From contig NZ_CP035033.1 of NCBI RefSeq assembly GCF_004028275.1, positions 1,116,001-1,180,000 on the forward strand: DNA of 64,000 nucleotides, given 5' to 3'. The position numbers and the translations under genes are program-made. The stretch comes from Hydrogenovibrio thermophilus (GTDB lineage Bacteria; Pseudomonadota; Gammaproteobacteria; Thiomicrospirales; Thiomicrospiraceae). The notes under the pieces were generated by a model. That model was not told the DNA's origin, did not search any database, and worked only from the letters and a program-made list of their open reading frames with translations. Shown here one piece after another: positions 33,206 to 43,000 of this stretch (its first letter is position 1; each line of letters begins with the position of its first letter).

Positions 33206-33951
33206 CGGCTTATGCTTTATACATCGTACTGGCGGTGGTGCTGGTTTTTTTCGTCAGTGCCATCCGTATCCTGCGCGAATATGAACGCGGGGTGATTTTT
33301 ATGCTCGGGCGTTTCTGGAAAGTGAAAGGGCCGGGGTTCATTTTGGTGATTCCAATTATCCAGCAAATGGAAAAGGTTGATTTGCGGACGGTGGTGATGG
33401 ATGTGCCGAGTCAGGACGTGATTTCGCGCGATAACGTGTCGGTGCATGTGAACGCGGTGGTGTATTTTCGGGTCATTGAGCCGGATAAAGCCATTATTCA
33501 GGTCGAACACTTCAACGATGCCATCAGCCAATTAGCGCAGACCACTTTGCGGTCGGTGCTGGGGCAGCATGAATTGGATGAAATGCTGTCGGAGCGGGAT
33601 CGGTTGAACGCCGATATTCAGACGGTGTTGGATCAGCAAACCGACGCCTGGGGCGTGAAAGTCAGCAATGTGGAAATCAAGCACGTCGATTTGGATGAAA
33701 GTATGATTCGCGCCATTGCCAAACAGGCCGAAGCCGAGCGGACGCGACGCGCGAAAGTCATCCATGCGCAAGGGGAAATGCAGGCGTCGGAAAAACTGTT
33801 CGAAGCGGCACAAATCCTTTCCAAACAGCCGCAGGCATTGCAATTACGTTATTTGCAGACCTTGACGGAAATTGCCAATGATCGTTCCAATACCATTGTG
33901 TTCCCGCTGCCGATGGAAATGGTGGATTCGCTGTTTAAACACGGCAAATAG
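33202..33951 (+). CDS. Slipin (stomatin/prohibitin SPFH-domain membrane protein)
   Basis: The 249-residue protein has one N-terminal membrane helix ([20 protein letters not shown]), then the stomatin start [27 protein letters not shown] and the SPFH core [25 protein letters not shown]-terminal helical oligomerisation part follows ([22 protein letters not shown]). It forms large membrane assemblies. The gene overlaps the NfeD protease gene, the conserved partner arrangement. A perfect CCAGGCCTGG terminator follows. Confidence 0.93.
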   Translation: MTAYALYIVLAVVLVFFVSAIRILREYERGVIFMLGRFWKVKGPGFILVIPIIQQMEKVDLRTVVMDVPSQDVISRDNVSVHVNAVVYFRVIEPDKAIIQVEHFNDAISQLAQTTLRSVLGQHELDEMLSERDRLNADIQTVLDQQTDAWGVKVSNVEIKHVDLDESMIRAIAKQAEAERTRRAKVIHAQGEMQASEKLFEAAQILSKQPQALQLRYLQTLTEIANDRSNTIVFPLPMEMVDSLFKHGK

Positions 33952-33978
33952 CCTCGACACTTATTTCAACCTGTATCA

Positions 33979-34002
33979 AAAACGCCCAGGCCTGGGCGTT
34001 TT
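33979..34002. terminator. Perfect palindromic bidirectional terminator (CCAGGCCTGG family)
   Basis: CCAGGCCTGG (33986-33995) is extended by AAAACGC/GCGTTTT. It lies between the convergent slipin and proton-ATPase genes. Confidence 0.82.
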
Positions 34003-34007
34003 CGTTT

Positions 34008-36623
34008 TCAGGCTAGGGCCGGTTTATTGTTGAGCAGTTTGCGCACGCGCATTTTGATGATGTCGTTAATGACAAACCACACCAACGCATACAGCCAGAT
34101 GTAGAGCGCGTATTCCCAGCCAATCGGGGTGACGAACAGGCCGTATACCGCAATGAAGGTGGCGAGGATTTCCGTCCCGAAGGTGGCGACCAATAACAAC
34201 GGTGACGGCCAAGGGCGTTTCCAGAACCAGTCTTCGGTGCGGGTGATGTAAAGGGTGCTGTGCCCGGCCACAATCAGTTTCAAAAACAGCAGGGTTTGTA
34301 TCATGTCTTCGCTGATGCCCATTTCCAGCAGCACGAAGAATAACACGAAAGATGAAATTACGCCGCTGATGCCCAGCACCGTGGAAACGGTCAACAGCGA
34401 ATGCATTTCCCAGCGCACCGGTTTGTTCTGCACCTTGGTGTGGTCGTAGGCGATGGCGAGAATCGGAATGTCGTTTAAGAGCGCCAACAGGATAATCATC
34501 AACGGAGTAATCGGGTAGAAATTGAACACCACGATGCTCAAGGCCATGAACAGAATGATGCGGATGGTTTCCGCCACGCGGAAGGTGGCATAGCTTTTCA
34601 TGCGCTCGAAGGTGATGCGGGCTTGTTCGATGGCGTGGTTGATGACCGATAACCCCGGTGAGGTGAGGATGATGTCTGCCGCCGCTCGGGCGGCATCGGT
34701 GGCATTGGAGACGGCGAAACCGCAGTCGGCTTTTTTCAATGCCGGTGCATCGTTAACGCCGTCGCCGGTCATGCCGACGATGTGGTCGGCTTTTTGCAAG
34801 GTGTCGATAATGGTGTATTTGTCTTCCGGACGCACTTCCGCAAAGATGTCGACGGTTTCCAGGGTTTCAATCAACACCGATTCGTGGGTGTGAATGAATT
34901 CGCGGGTCAGCATTTCCATATCGAAATTCTGTTCCAAGGACGCCATGACGTCCTCGGCAAAGGCTTCCGCAGCCTGGTGACTGACTTCCGGGTGCAAGCG
35001 TTGATAGAGGGCGTTGCTGAGCGCCTTGGCGAAGCCGATGAGTTCATTGCTGCCTTTGCCAGAGAGCTCGGCGGAGCGAATGCTGCGTTGCCGTAACCCC
35101 AGACGATGGCCGATTTCGCGGGCGATGGCCACGTTGTCGCCGGTAATCATTTTGACGCGCACGCCGTTGTGGGTCATATTGAGGATGACGTCGGCGGAAT
35201 CCTCTCGTTCCGGGTCGATGAGTGGAATCAAGCCGACCAGCCGGACGCGGTCGTTTTCGGTTTGAACCGCGACGGCCAGCGTCCGATACCCTTTGTCGGC
35301 AAAAGTGTCGATGCTGTGATGGATGGCAATGAGCTCGTTACCGTCAATGTCCGCCATTTCCAACAACACCTGGGCGGCGCCTTTGAACACGGTCAACTGC
35401 TGAGGGCCGCATTCGACCTGCGCCGACGTATATTTGTTCACTGGGTCGAAGGGGGTGAAATCGTGTTGGGTCCATTGCTGCCAGTCGGTTTCGGGAAAGT
35501 GTTCATCCAGATAATGGAATAACGGCAGTTCAATCGGGTCGCGGTTTTCCTGGCGGGAAGCCAGAACGGCGTAAGTAAATAACTGTTCTTCATGGTAGCC
35601 ATCGAATACCAGTGGCGTGGCCACCTGCATTTCGTTTTTGGTCAGGGTGCCGGTTTTGTCGGAACAGAAAATATCCACGCCGGCCAGTTCCTCGATGGCG
35701 GTCAGGCGTGAAACGATGGCTTGTTTTCGCGCCAGGTTCACCGCGCCGACGGCCATGGTGACCGACAGGACGGCGGGTAAGGCCACCGGTACGGCGGCCA
35801 CGGTCAGCACCAGCGCGAAACGGGCGATTTCCAGCATGTCTTCGTGACGGAACAGACCGACCACCAGAATAATGGCGACCAGAACCAAGGTCATCAAAAT
35901 CAAGAAGTTTCCGATTTTGATGACCATTTTTTGGAAGTGGCTGCGTTCTTCCAAAGAGGCTTTCGCCACCAGCGACACCACGGCATTGAATCGCGTATGC
36001 CGTCCTGTATTGACCACCACGGCCACCATCTCGCCCTGTTTGACCACGGTGTTGCTGTAAGCGACTTCGCCTTGGCGCTTGGTGACCGGTAAGGATTCGC
36101 CGGTCAAGGACGATTCGTCGATGGACAGAAAGTCGCCGCTGAGCAGTTGCACGTCGGCCGGTACCACATCGCCGATGCGAATGCGGATGATGTCGCCGGG
36201 GACCAATTCTTTGGCGGGTAATGCACAATATTGGCCGTCCCGCAGGGCGCGCACCTCCAATGAAACCTGTTGTTTGAGGGTTTTCAGGGCGTTGAGTGCA
36301 CGGTGTTCTTGAAAGAAGTCCAGCACCACGTTAATCAGCAACATGATGAGAATGACGACGAAATCTTCCCATTTCTGGACGATGGCCGACAAGAGGGCGG
36401 CGATTTCAATCATCCACGGAATCGGTCCCCAGAAACGTCGGAAAATACGGTGCCAAAGCGGTTCTTCTTTTTCGATGATTTCATTGGGTCCGAAGGTTTC
36501 CAAACGGGCCTGAGCCTCGTTTTTACTCAGACCTTGCTCTGGCGAGACCTCGAAATAGGAAAGGGTGTCCGCCGCTTGCTGGCTATGGTAGTCGTCGGTG
36601 TTTCTGAGTTCGATTCTGTTCAT
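34008..36623 (-). CDS. P-type (P3A) plasma-membrane proton-efflux ATPase
   Basis: The 871-residue protein has an N-terminal cytoplasmic domain and ten membrane segments, with TGES at 174-177. PVALPAVL in segment 4 (279-286) and the phosphorylated Asp322 in CSDKTGTLTKNEMQ are both typical of H+-ATPases of the P3A class, as is the hinge MTGDGVNDAPALKKADCGFAV. It pumps protons out at the expense of ATP. In bacteria such enzymes are scattered and often linked to acid or energy stress; in an acid-producing sulfur oxidiser, pH control is a reasonable inference. Monocistronic. Confidence 0.9.
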   Translation of the reverse strand: MNRIELRNTDDYHSQQAADTLSYFEVSPEQGLSKNEAQARLETFGPNEIIEKEEPLWHRIFRRFWGPIPWMIEIAALLSAIVQKWEDFVVILIMLLINVVLDFFQEHRALNALKTLKQQVSLEVRALRDGQYCALPAKELVPGDIIRIRIGDVVPADVQLLSGDFLSIDESSLTGESLPVTKRQGEVAYSNTVVKQGEMVAVVVNTGRHTRFNAVVSLVAKASLEERSHFQKMVIKIGNFLILMTLVLVAIILVVGLFRHEDMLEIARFALVLTVAAVPVALPAVLSVTMAVGAVNLARKQAIVSRLTAIEELAGVDIFCSDKTGTLTKNEMQVATPLVFDGYHEEQLFTYAVLASRQENRDPIELPLFHYLDEHFPETDWQQWTQHDFTPFDPVNKYTSAQVECGPQQLTVFKGAAQVLLEMADIDGNELIAIHHSIDTFADKGYRTLAVAVQTENDRVRLVGLIPLIDPEREDSADVILNMTHNGVRVKMITGDNVAIAREIGHRLGLRQRSIRSAELSGKGSNELIGFAKALSNALYQRLHPEVSHQAAEAFAEDVMASLEQNFDMEMLTREFIHTHESVLIETLETVDIFAEVRPEDKYTIIDTLQKADHIVGMTGDGVNDAPALKKADCGFAVSNATDAARAAADIILTSPGLSVINHAIEQARITFERMKSYATFRVAETIRIILFMALSIVVFNFYPITPLMIILLALLNDIPILAIAYDHTKVQNKPVRWEMHSLLTVSTVLGISGVISSFVLFFVLLEMGISEDMIQTLLFLKLIVAGHSTLYITRTEDWFWKRPWPSPLLLVATFGTEILATFIAVYGLFVTPIGWEYALYIWLYALVWFVINDIIKMRVRKLLNNKPALA

Positions 36624-36744
36624 CTGGCCGAATCCTGGTGGCAGGGAAGGAGGTTTGGGGTTGTGCCTTCAACAGGATAAACATAATCAAACTGGACCGG
36701 ACAGTCAAAAATTTCTGACGAAATATCGTCGAACCCAATGATAT

Positions 36745-38520
36745 TTAGCTGTTTTTGAAACAGGCGCCGGCGGTTTCGACATAGGCCATGAAATCCGTGT
36801 AAGCGAGCGGTTTGCCGAAATAATACCCTTGGAAAAGGTGGCAACCCATTTCTTCCAGGGCGAGTTTCTGATCTTCGGTTTCGACCCCTTCGGCGATGAT
36901 TTCCAAGCCCAGCGCTTCACTCATGGTGATGATGGTCTGTGTGAGGGTTTGATTGCTTTTATCTTCCAACAGATTGCGAACGAACGACTGGTCGATTTTC
37001 AACTGGTCCAGCGGCAGGGCACGGATATTGGAAAGGGAAGAGTAGCCGGTTCCGAAATCATCCATGGAAAACTCCAGGCCGTGCTGCTTCAACTGACAGA
37101 GTTTATCGGCGCACTCGTCCAGGTTCAGCATAACGGCGCTTTCGGTGATTTCCAGCTTCAGTTGAGCGGGTTCGATGCCACACACATTCAAACTGTTGAG
37201 GGTTTTAGCGACAAAATCGCGGTGGCGGAGCTGTTGTTCACTCACATTGATGGATAAAGTGGCTTTCGCAAGAGTAGGGTGTGTTTTCCACCCGGCCAAT
37301 AATCGACAGGCTTCTTCCTGAACCCAGTCGCCAATGCCGACAATCAACCCGCTTTTTTCGGCCAGTGGAATGAAATCGGCCGGGGAAATCATACCTTTCT
37401 GTGGATGGTTCCAACGAATCAAGGCTTCGGCGCCAATCAAGCAACCGCCGGAATTGACTTGGGGTTGCAGGTAAAGCTCGAACTGAGCTTCGTTCAAGGC
37501 ATGTCGCAGGTCTTTTTCCAACTCCAGCTTCTGCACCAATGCCTGTTGAATGGACGGGTCAAAGGTGTAAATGCAGTTTCGGCCGGAACGTTTGGCGTGG
37601 TGTAGGGCGCTGTCGGCTTTTTTAAGCAGCTCCTGGGCGGAATGGCGATGATCGAACAGTGCGATGCCGATGCAACAGGCACTGAAGTATTCCAACCCGT
37701 TCAAGGTGAAAGGCTCACTGAGTTTGCTTTGAATCCATTCGGCTTGCTGGATGGCGTCGTTCAAGGCCAATTTTGAAGACAGGTTTTCCAGGATGACGAC
37801 GAATTCGTCACTGCCCCAACGGCCGACGGTGGCGTCCTCGAAATCCAGGCAGGCATGAATGCGGCGCGCCACTTCCACCAGCAGTAAGTCGCCCATGCCA
37901 TGACCACAGGTGTCGTTCAAGCTCTTGAAGTCGTCCAGGTCGATGAACAGGACGGCGCCACTGGCCTTGGTTTCATTCGGTTTTTTCAATGCTTTTTGAA
38001 GGGTGTTTTCCAACAGTTTTCGGTTGGGGAGCAATGTCAGAGTATCGTAGTAGGCGAGACGTTCGATGGTGGCTTCGTCTGCTTTGTTTTGGGAAATATC
38101 CGTCAGGGTACCGACGTAATAACGTTGCTTACGGAAAGGGTAGCGAAAAGAGGCGATGGTGAGGCGCTCGGCATATTCTTCACCGTTTTTTCGTTTGTTC
38201 CAGACCTCGCCTTGCCAGTGGCCGTTTCGCTGCAGTTCGTACCACAGTTGCCGATAGAAGCTTTCGTCCTGTCGGCCGGAGTTGAAAACCGCCGGGGTTT
38301 GTCCGATGACATCTTCCGGCGGATAGCCGGTAATGTCGCAAAACGCACGGTTGACGGTGAGGATACGTGCCCGTTGGTCGGTAATGATAATGGGTTTGGG
38401 GAGGTGCTCGAAAGCGAGGGCGAGAAAGTGCAGTTGTTTGTGGCGGTATAACACGAAACCTAAGATGAGCAAGGTGAAGATGCTGAGGGAAATGGCCAGG
38501 GTCATGCTGTTTAATTCCAT
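36745..38520 (-). CDS. PAS-GGDEF-EAL c-di-GMP enzyme with altered GSDEF motif
   Basis: The 591-residue protein has one N-terminal membrane helix and a PAS domain (about 30-150: RILTVNRAFCDITGYPPEDVIGQTP). Its GGDEF-type domain reads GRWGSDEFVVIL. A full EAL domain contains EALIRWNHP, the loop NDDFGTGYS-like MDDFGTGYSSL and EGVET. The EAL motif set looks intact, so c-di-GMP phosphodiesterase activity is likely. The GSDEF change at the cyclase site may mean a regulatory or weak cyclase domain. No short periplasmic sensor is present. Confidence 0.9.
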   Translation of the reverse strand: MELNSMTLAISLSIFTLLILGFVLYRHKQLHFLALAFEHLPKPIIITDQRARILTVNRAFCDITGYPPEDVIGQTPAVFNSGRQDESFYRQLWYELQRNGHWQGEVWNKRKNGEEYAERLTIASFRYPFRKQRYYVGTLTDISQNKADEATIERLAYYDTLTLLPNRKLLENTLQKALKKPNETKASGAVLFIDLDDFKSLNDTCGHGMGDLLLVEVARRIHACLDFEDATVGRWGSDEFVVILENLSSKLALNDAIQQAEWIQSKLSEPFTLNGLEYFSACCIGIALFDHRHSAQELLKKADSALHHAKRSGRNCIYTFDPSIQQALVQKLELEKDLRHALNEAQFELYLQPQVNSGGCLIGAEALIRWNHPQKGMISPADFIPLAEKSGLIVGIGDWVQEEACRLLAGWKTHPTLAKATLSINVSEQQLRHRDFVAKTLNSLNVCGIEPAQLKLEITESAVMLNLDECADKLCQLKQHGLEFSMDDFGTGYSSLSNIRALPLDQLKIDQSFVRNLLEDKSNQTLTQTIITMSEALGLEIIAEGVETEDQKLALEEMGCHLFQGYYFGKPLAYTDFMAYVETAGACFKNS

Positions 38521-38815
38521 TTAGTCGCCTTGGGTTGCGTTATAAAACGCTCGATTATTTATTTAAAAAAACTACCACGGTTCTACCACTTATTTTCAGA
38601 CTGCTGATGATTCGTATTTTAAAAGCCAGGAAAAAACGATAATCGTTTACTTGTTATGTCGGTCTTAACCGGCTTTGAGCACGCTTCTTGCATCATTGCC
38701 CCCGGCGACGGAGAGAATTTCCCGTTCGTCGGAATTAAAGTTGCTTTGCTCTATTATGGGAGCAATTATGTCTTCATGTTTTGCAAAAATCAAGGTCCAG
38801 TGTGGAGCAATACAT
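38521..38815. other. Intergenic region upstream of the PAS-GGDEF-EAL gene
   Basis: About 295 bp lie between divergent genes. CTACCAC occurs twice near 38570-38590, and AT-rich blocks could be promoters. No gene is seen; an apparent upstream extension of the XRE gene lacks family similarity. Confidence 0.5.
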
Positions 38816-39031
38816 ATGAATAAGATTGGGCCAAGAGTCAAAACCGTTCGGGAAGGTTTCGTTTTTACCCAAGAGCAATTGGTTGCCAAGTGCAATTTGA
38901 TTGGTTGGAATATTAGCCGAAGCACGCTCGCAAAAATAGAAGCAAGAGTTCGACGCGTGACGGATTTTGAGGTGACTTTTCTCGCCAAAGCCTTGAAGGT
39001 GCCGGAGCAGAAGTTCTTCGATATGGATTAG
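38816..39031 (+). CDS. Small XRE-type helix-turn-helix protein
   Basis: The 71-residue protein from ATG 38816 has GGAG about 11 bp upstream. The helix-turn-helix is FTQEQLVAKCNLIGWNISRSTLAKIEARVRRVTDFEVTFLAKAL. This is the Cro/C1-type pattern with a typical TLAKIE recognition helix and a short C-terminal LKVPEQKFFDMD. It consists of the DNA-binding domain only, as in many autonomous small regulators. The convergent partner at 39121 is a second XRE protein, separated by a perfect CCAGGCCTGG terminator. Confidence 0.78.
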   Translation: MNKIGPRVKTVREGFVFTQEQLVAKCNLIGWNISRSTLAKIEARVRRVTDFEVTFLAKALKVPEQKFFDMD

Positions 39032-39065
39032 AGCTGAGTCATCCCGGTTGAAACGGTGAATGCTT

Positions 39066-39089
39066 GAAACGCCCAGGCCTGGGCGTTTC
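39066..39089. terminator. Perfect palindromic bidirectional terminator (CCAGGCCTGG family)
   Basis: GAAACGC and GCGTTTC extend CCAGGCCTGG (39073-39082) to a 24-bp perfect palindrome between two convergent XRE genes. Confidence 0.78.
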
Positions 39090-39120
39090 GGGGAAAGGTT
39101 TGTCGTTAAAACCGGTGGGT

Positions 39121-39330
39121 TCAGTCGTCGGGTTTGAATTCCAGCAAATCGCCCGGTTGGCAATCCAGATGCTCGCAAATGGCTTCCAGCGTGGAAAGCC
39201 GAATCGCTTTGGCTTTGCCGGTTTTTAAAATCGACAGGTTCTGTTCGGTAATGCCGATCCGTTTGGCCAGTTCATTGGATTTCATCTTACGTTGCGCCAA
39301 CACAACGTCCAGATTCACGATAATCGCCAT
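39121..39330 (-). CDS. XRE-family regulator (YozG-type), partner of DUF2975 protein
   Basis: The 69-residue protein is a short Cro/C1-type regulator: VNLDVVLAQRKMKSNELAKRIGITEQNLSILKTGKAKAIRLSTLEAICEHLDCQPGDLLEF. The ending CQPGDLLE is diagnostic of the small XRE proteins that accompany DUF2975 membrane proteins. It follows the DUF2975 gene by 11 bp on the same strand, so they are one operon. Its target is unknown. Confidence 0.88.
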   Translation of the reverse strand: MAIIVNLDVVLAQRKMKSNELAKRIGITEQNLSILKTGKAKAIRLSTLEAICEHLDCQPGDLLEFKPDD

Positions 39331-39341
39331 TCGATTTCCCT

Positions 39342-39896
39342 TTACACCGTGTACTTTTGTTCTTCAGACAAGTTTTGCCCTTCTTCCACCACCCATGCGA
39401 TGAAAAACGTCATGGCGGCGACAATCATAATCATCAATTCGGCGGAACCGAAACCAACCGTTAACAGCCGTTCTCCAGGCGGGTTTTGCCAAGTGAATAC
39501 AACACTCTTGGCCGATTCGTAAAGCATGGATGTGACCACCCACAGCAGTAACGCCTTGGCGATGTGCTTGAATAAACGCACCTGCTGGTAAGAAAAAATA
39601 ATGCCCTGTTGGTAATAACGAAACAGTCTATCGATGTTCACCAGCCCGTAAATCAAAGACAGGACCACCGGCAGCGCGGCCAGAAAGCCGAGCCATTGTA
39701 ATGGGACGGAAAGCGTATTGTCCAGAATCGGTTGTGCGGCGGTATTGACGTTGATCAGGGTTTGGGGCAGATAGTTGATGAACACCCAGTAGATCACGTA
39801 ATACACCGGTACGGCGACCATCAGAAAGCGGGTGAGCAGCCGGAAGGTTCGGCTGAAGGATTGAATGCGGGATAGGTTTTGGTTCGTTTGGTTCAT
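39342..39896 (-). CDS. DUF2975 membrane protein
   Basis: The protein has about 184 residues from ATG 39896, with CGGAG 8 bp upstream. Four hydrophobic segments are seen (about 20-45, 65-90, 115-135, 150-172) and the family pattern with INIDRLFRYYQQGIIFSYQQVRLFKHIAKALLLW. The family is of unknown function and typically encoded with a tiny XRE regulator, as here. It is an inner-membrane protein, possibly a sensor or modulator for the regulator. Confidence 0.82.
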   Translation of the reverse strand: MNQTNQNLSRIQSFSRTFRLLTRFLMVAVPVYYVIYWVFINYLPQTLINVNTAAQPILDNTLSVPLQWLGFLAALPVVLSLIYGLVNIDRLFRYYQQGIIFSYQQVRLFKHIAKALLLWVVTSMLYESAKSVVFTWQNPPGERLLTVGFGSAELMIMIVAAMTFFIAWVVEEGQNLSEEQKYTV

Positions 39897-40084
39897 GTGG
39901 CACTCCGTCAAAAATGATTGAACTCAAGCATCAGTATAATTATTAATTATCGTTTTACAATAATTTTTTAATGAAATTTAATTATTTCTATAAATGGTGG
40001 CGGTTTGCCAGTCGCGTCTTTTGCCGAAAGGGCCCAACTAGCGTAAAATTCCTTTCTTAATTTTTCATACGATTCAAATCCCCA

Positions 40085-43000
40085 ATGGCCGATTCCATCC
40101 AATTCAACGATAAACCGTCGATTATCAAGGCGCTTGAGCAAACCTTGTCGAAAGACCGGTTTGCCTTGAAGCGGCAATTCGAACGCTTCAAACTCGATTC
40201 GGACGCGGATGTCGAGGCGTTGCAGGATGATTCGGCCTGGCAAAAATTTCAGGCCCGTTTGACGGCGTCGGTGCAGGCGGTGGCCGCCAACCGGCAAGCG
40301 GTGCCGCAAATCACCTATGGCACCTTGCCGGTGGCGGAACGCCGTGAGGAGATTCGGAATCTCATTCAAAACCACCAAGTGGTGGTGATTGCCGGGGAAA
40401 CCGGGTCGGGGAAAACCACCCAGATTCCGAAAATCTGTCTGGAAGCGGGGCGCGGTATTTTCGGCCGAATCGGCTGTACTCAGCCGAGACGTTTGGCAGC
40501 GCGCAGCGTGGCGGAACGGATTGCCGAAGAACTCGGCTCCAAACTGGGCGAGTTGGTCGGGTATCAGGTGCGGTTTCACGACCAGGTGCATCAACAAAGT
40601 TTGTTGAAGGTGATGACCGACGGGATTCTACTGGCGGAAGTCCAGAACGACCCGTTTTTGAATCAGTACGACACCATCATCATCGATGAAGCGCATGAGC
40701 GGTCCATCAACATCGATTTCTTGCTCGGTATTTTGAAAAAACTGCTGCCGAAGCGCCCGGATTTGAAACTCATCATCACGTCCGCCACCATCGACACCGA
40801 ACGTTTTGCGCAATTTTTTGAGGGTGCGCCGATTATCGAAGTCAGCGGGCGGACCTATCCGGTGGAGGTCCGCTACAACCCTTTGGTGAAAATCGAAGAC
40901 GACGACGGCAATGAATTCGAACAGGACATTCCCACCGCCATCGGTTATGCGTTGGAAGAATTGGCGGAAATTGACCCGTTCGGGGATGTGCTGGTGTTTC
41001 AGGTCGGTGAACGCGACATCAAGGAAACTGCGGAATACCTGCGCAAACAGCATTTGAAAAACACCGAAATCGTGCCCTTGTACGCGCGTTTGAGCATGGC
41101 AGAGCAGAACAAGGTATTTCAATTGTCGCAGAAGCGGCGGGTGATTTTATCGACCAATGTAGCGGAAACGTCCTTGACGGTGCCGGGCATCAAGTTCGTG
41201 ATTGACCCAGGCCTGGTCAGAATCAGCCGTTATTCGGTGCGCTCCAAGGTGCAGCGTTTGCCGATTGAGAAAATCTCCCAGGCCTCGGCCAATCAACGGG
41301 CCGGGCGTTGCGGCCGTGTCAGTTCCGGGGTGTGCATCCGTTTGTACGATGAAGACGATTTCAACAGTCGTTCGGCTTTTACGCCGCCGGAAATCCACCG
41401 CACTTCACTCGCCACGGTGATTTTGCAGATGACGCAAATGAAGCTGGGCGCGGTGAAACATTTTCCGTTTATCGAACCGCCGGAAGACAAGGCGGTGAAT
41501 GACGGTTATCGTCAATTGCACGAAATCGGCGCGTTGGACGAAAACCGCCGCTTGACCGACAGTGGCCGCCAGCTGGCCAAACTGCCGCTGGACCCACGGA
41601 TGGCGAAGATGGTGCTGGAAGGGCAGAAGAACGGTGTTTTGGCCGAAGTGCTGGTGATTGCCTCGGCCATCAGCATTCAAGACCCGCGCGATATGAATGA
41701 AGCCAATCGTCAGGCCGCCAACCAAGCGCATAAACCCTTTGAAGACCCGCGTTCCGACTTCCTGTTTTTCCTCAATCTGTGGCGTTTTTACGAAGATAAA
41801 CGCCGTCATTTGAGTCAAAACAAACTGCGCAAACTCTGCAAAACCAATTTCCTGTCCTATCTGCGAATGAAAGAATGGCACGACTTGTTTTTCCAGTTGG
41901 AGATGAGTTTGAAACGCATCGGTGTGAAAGTCGGCGATCTGCACCTGTATGAAGAAGTGAAGCAGGGCAAGACGGTCACCGAACGTTTGTCGGACATGCA
42001 TTCGATGGCGGTGCACCGTTCTTTGATGGCCGGGTTGTTGGGCAATATCGCCATGCGCGACGACGAAAATACCTATTTGGGCGCGCGTAACACCAAATTG
42101 TTTATCCACCCGAGTTCGGTGTTGTTCAAGCGCAAACCGAAATGGATGCTGTCCGGCGAGCTGGTGGAAACCTCGAAGCTCTATGCCCGTAACAATGCCC
42201 TCATTGACATCAACTGGGTGGAAGCGCTGGCGCCGCACTTGGTCAAACGCAGTTACACCGATCCGCATTGGCAGAAAAAGGCCGGGCAAGTCGGTGCCTT
42301 TGAATCAGTGACGTTATACGGGTTGCCGATTGTGAACCGACGACGCTGCAATTACGGGCCGATTAATCCCAAAGAAGCCCATAAAATTTTCCTGCGTCAC
42401 GCGCTGGTGGAAGGGGAAATGCACAGCCGGGTGGCGTTTCTGGCGCATAACCGTCGTTTGATTGACGAGATTCACGACATCGAATCCAAGTTGCGGCGCC
42501 CCGATTTTCTGGTGGAAGAGGATGTGCTGTATGAATTCTATCAGGCGCGGATTCCCGAACACATTTACAGCCAACCGGCGTTTGAAAAATGGGTCAAGAA
42601 AACCGAACAGCAGGCCCCGGAAACCATTGACGCTTTGAAACTGACGCGTGATTTTCTGCTCAAACAGTCGGTGGACGCCGGGTTGGCGGTGGAATACCCC
42701 GACCAGGTCCAGGTCAAGAATCAACTGGAACTTGATGTCGATTACCATTTTGAACCGGGCAAGCAGCAAGATGGCTTGGTGGTGAAAGTGCCGTTATCGG
42801 CGTTGAACCTAGTGCAAAAGTCCGATTTCGATTGGCTGACGCCGGGTCTCTTGAAAGAAAAAACCGCTTTCTACATCAAGGCCTTGCCGAAACAACTTCG
42901 AAAACAGTTTATTCCGGCGCCGCAGACCGCAGAAGTGGTATTGCAGGAAATGTCACCGACGAAAAAGCTGGACGGGCAATCGGCGGATTACGTCACTCAG

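Noticed and set aside
38675-38815. Longer N-terminus for the XRE protein at 38816
   Set aside because: The added 47 residues show no family similarity, and ATG 38816 has a nearby GGAG and starts the helix-turn-helix domain at the normal distance.
41405-42289. 294-residue open frame antisense to hrpA
   Set aside because: Phe/His-rich composition typical of a reverse reading of a helical protein; hrpA motifs are continuous through this stretch.
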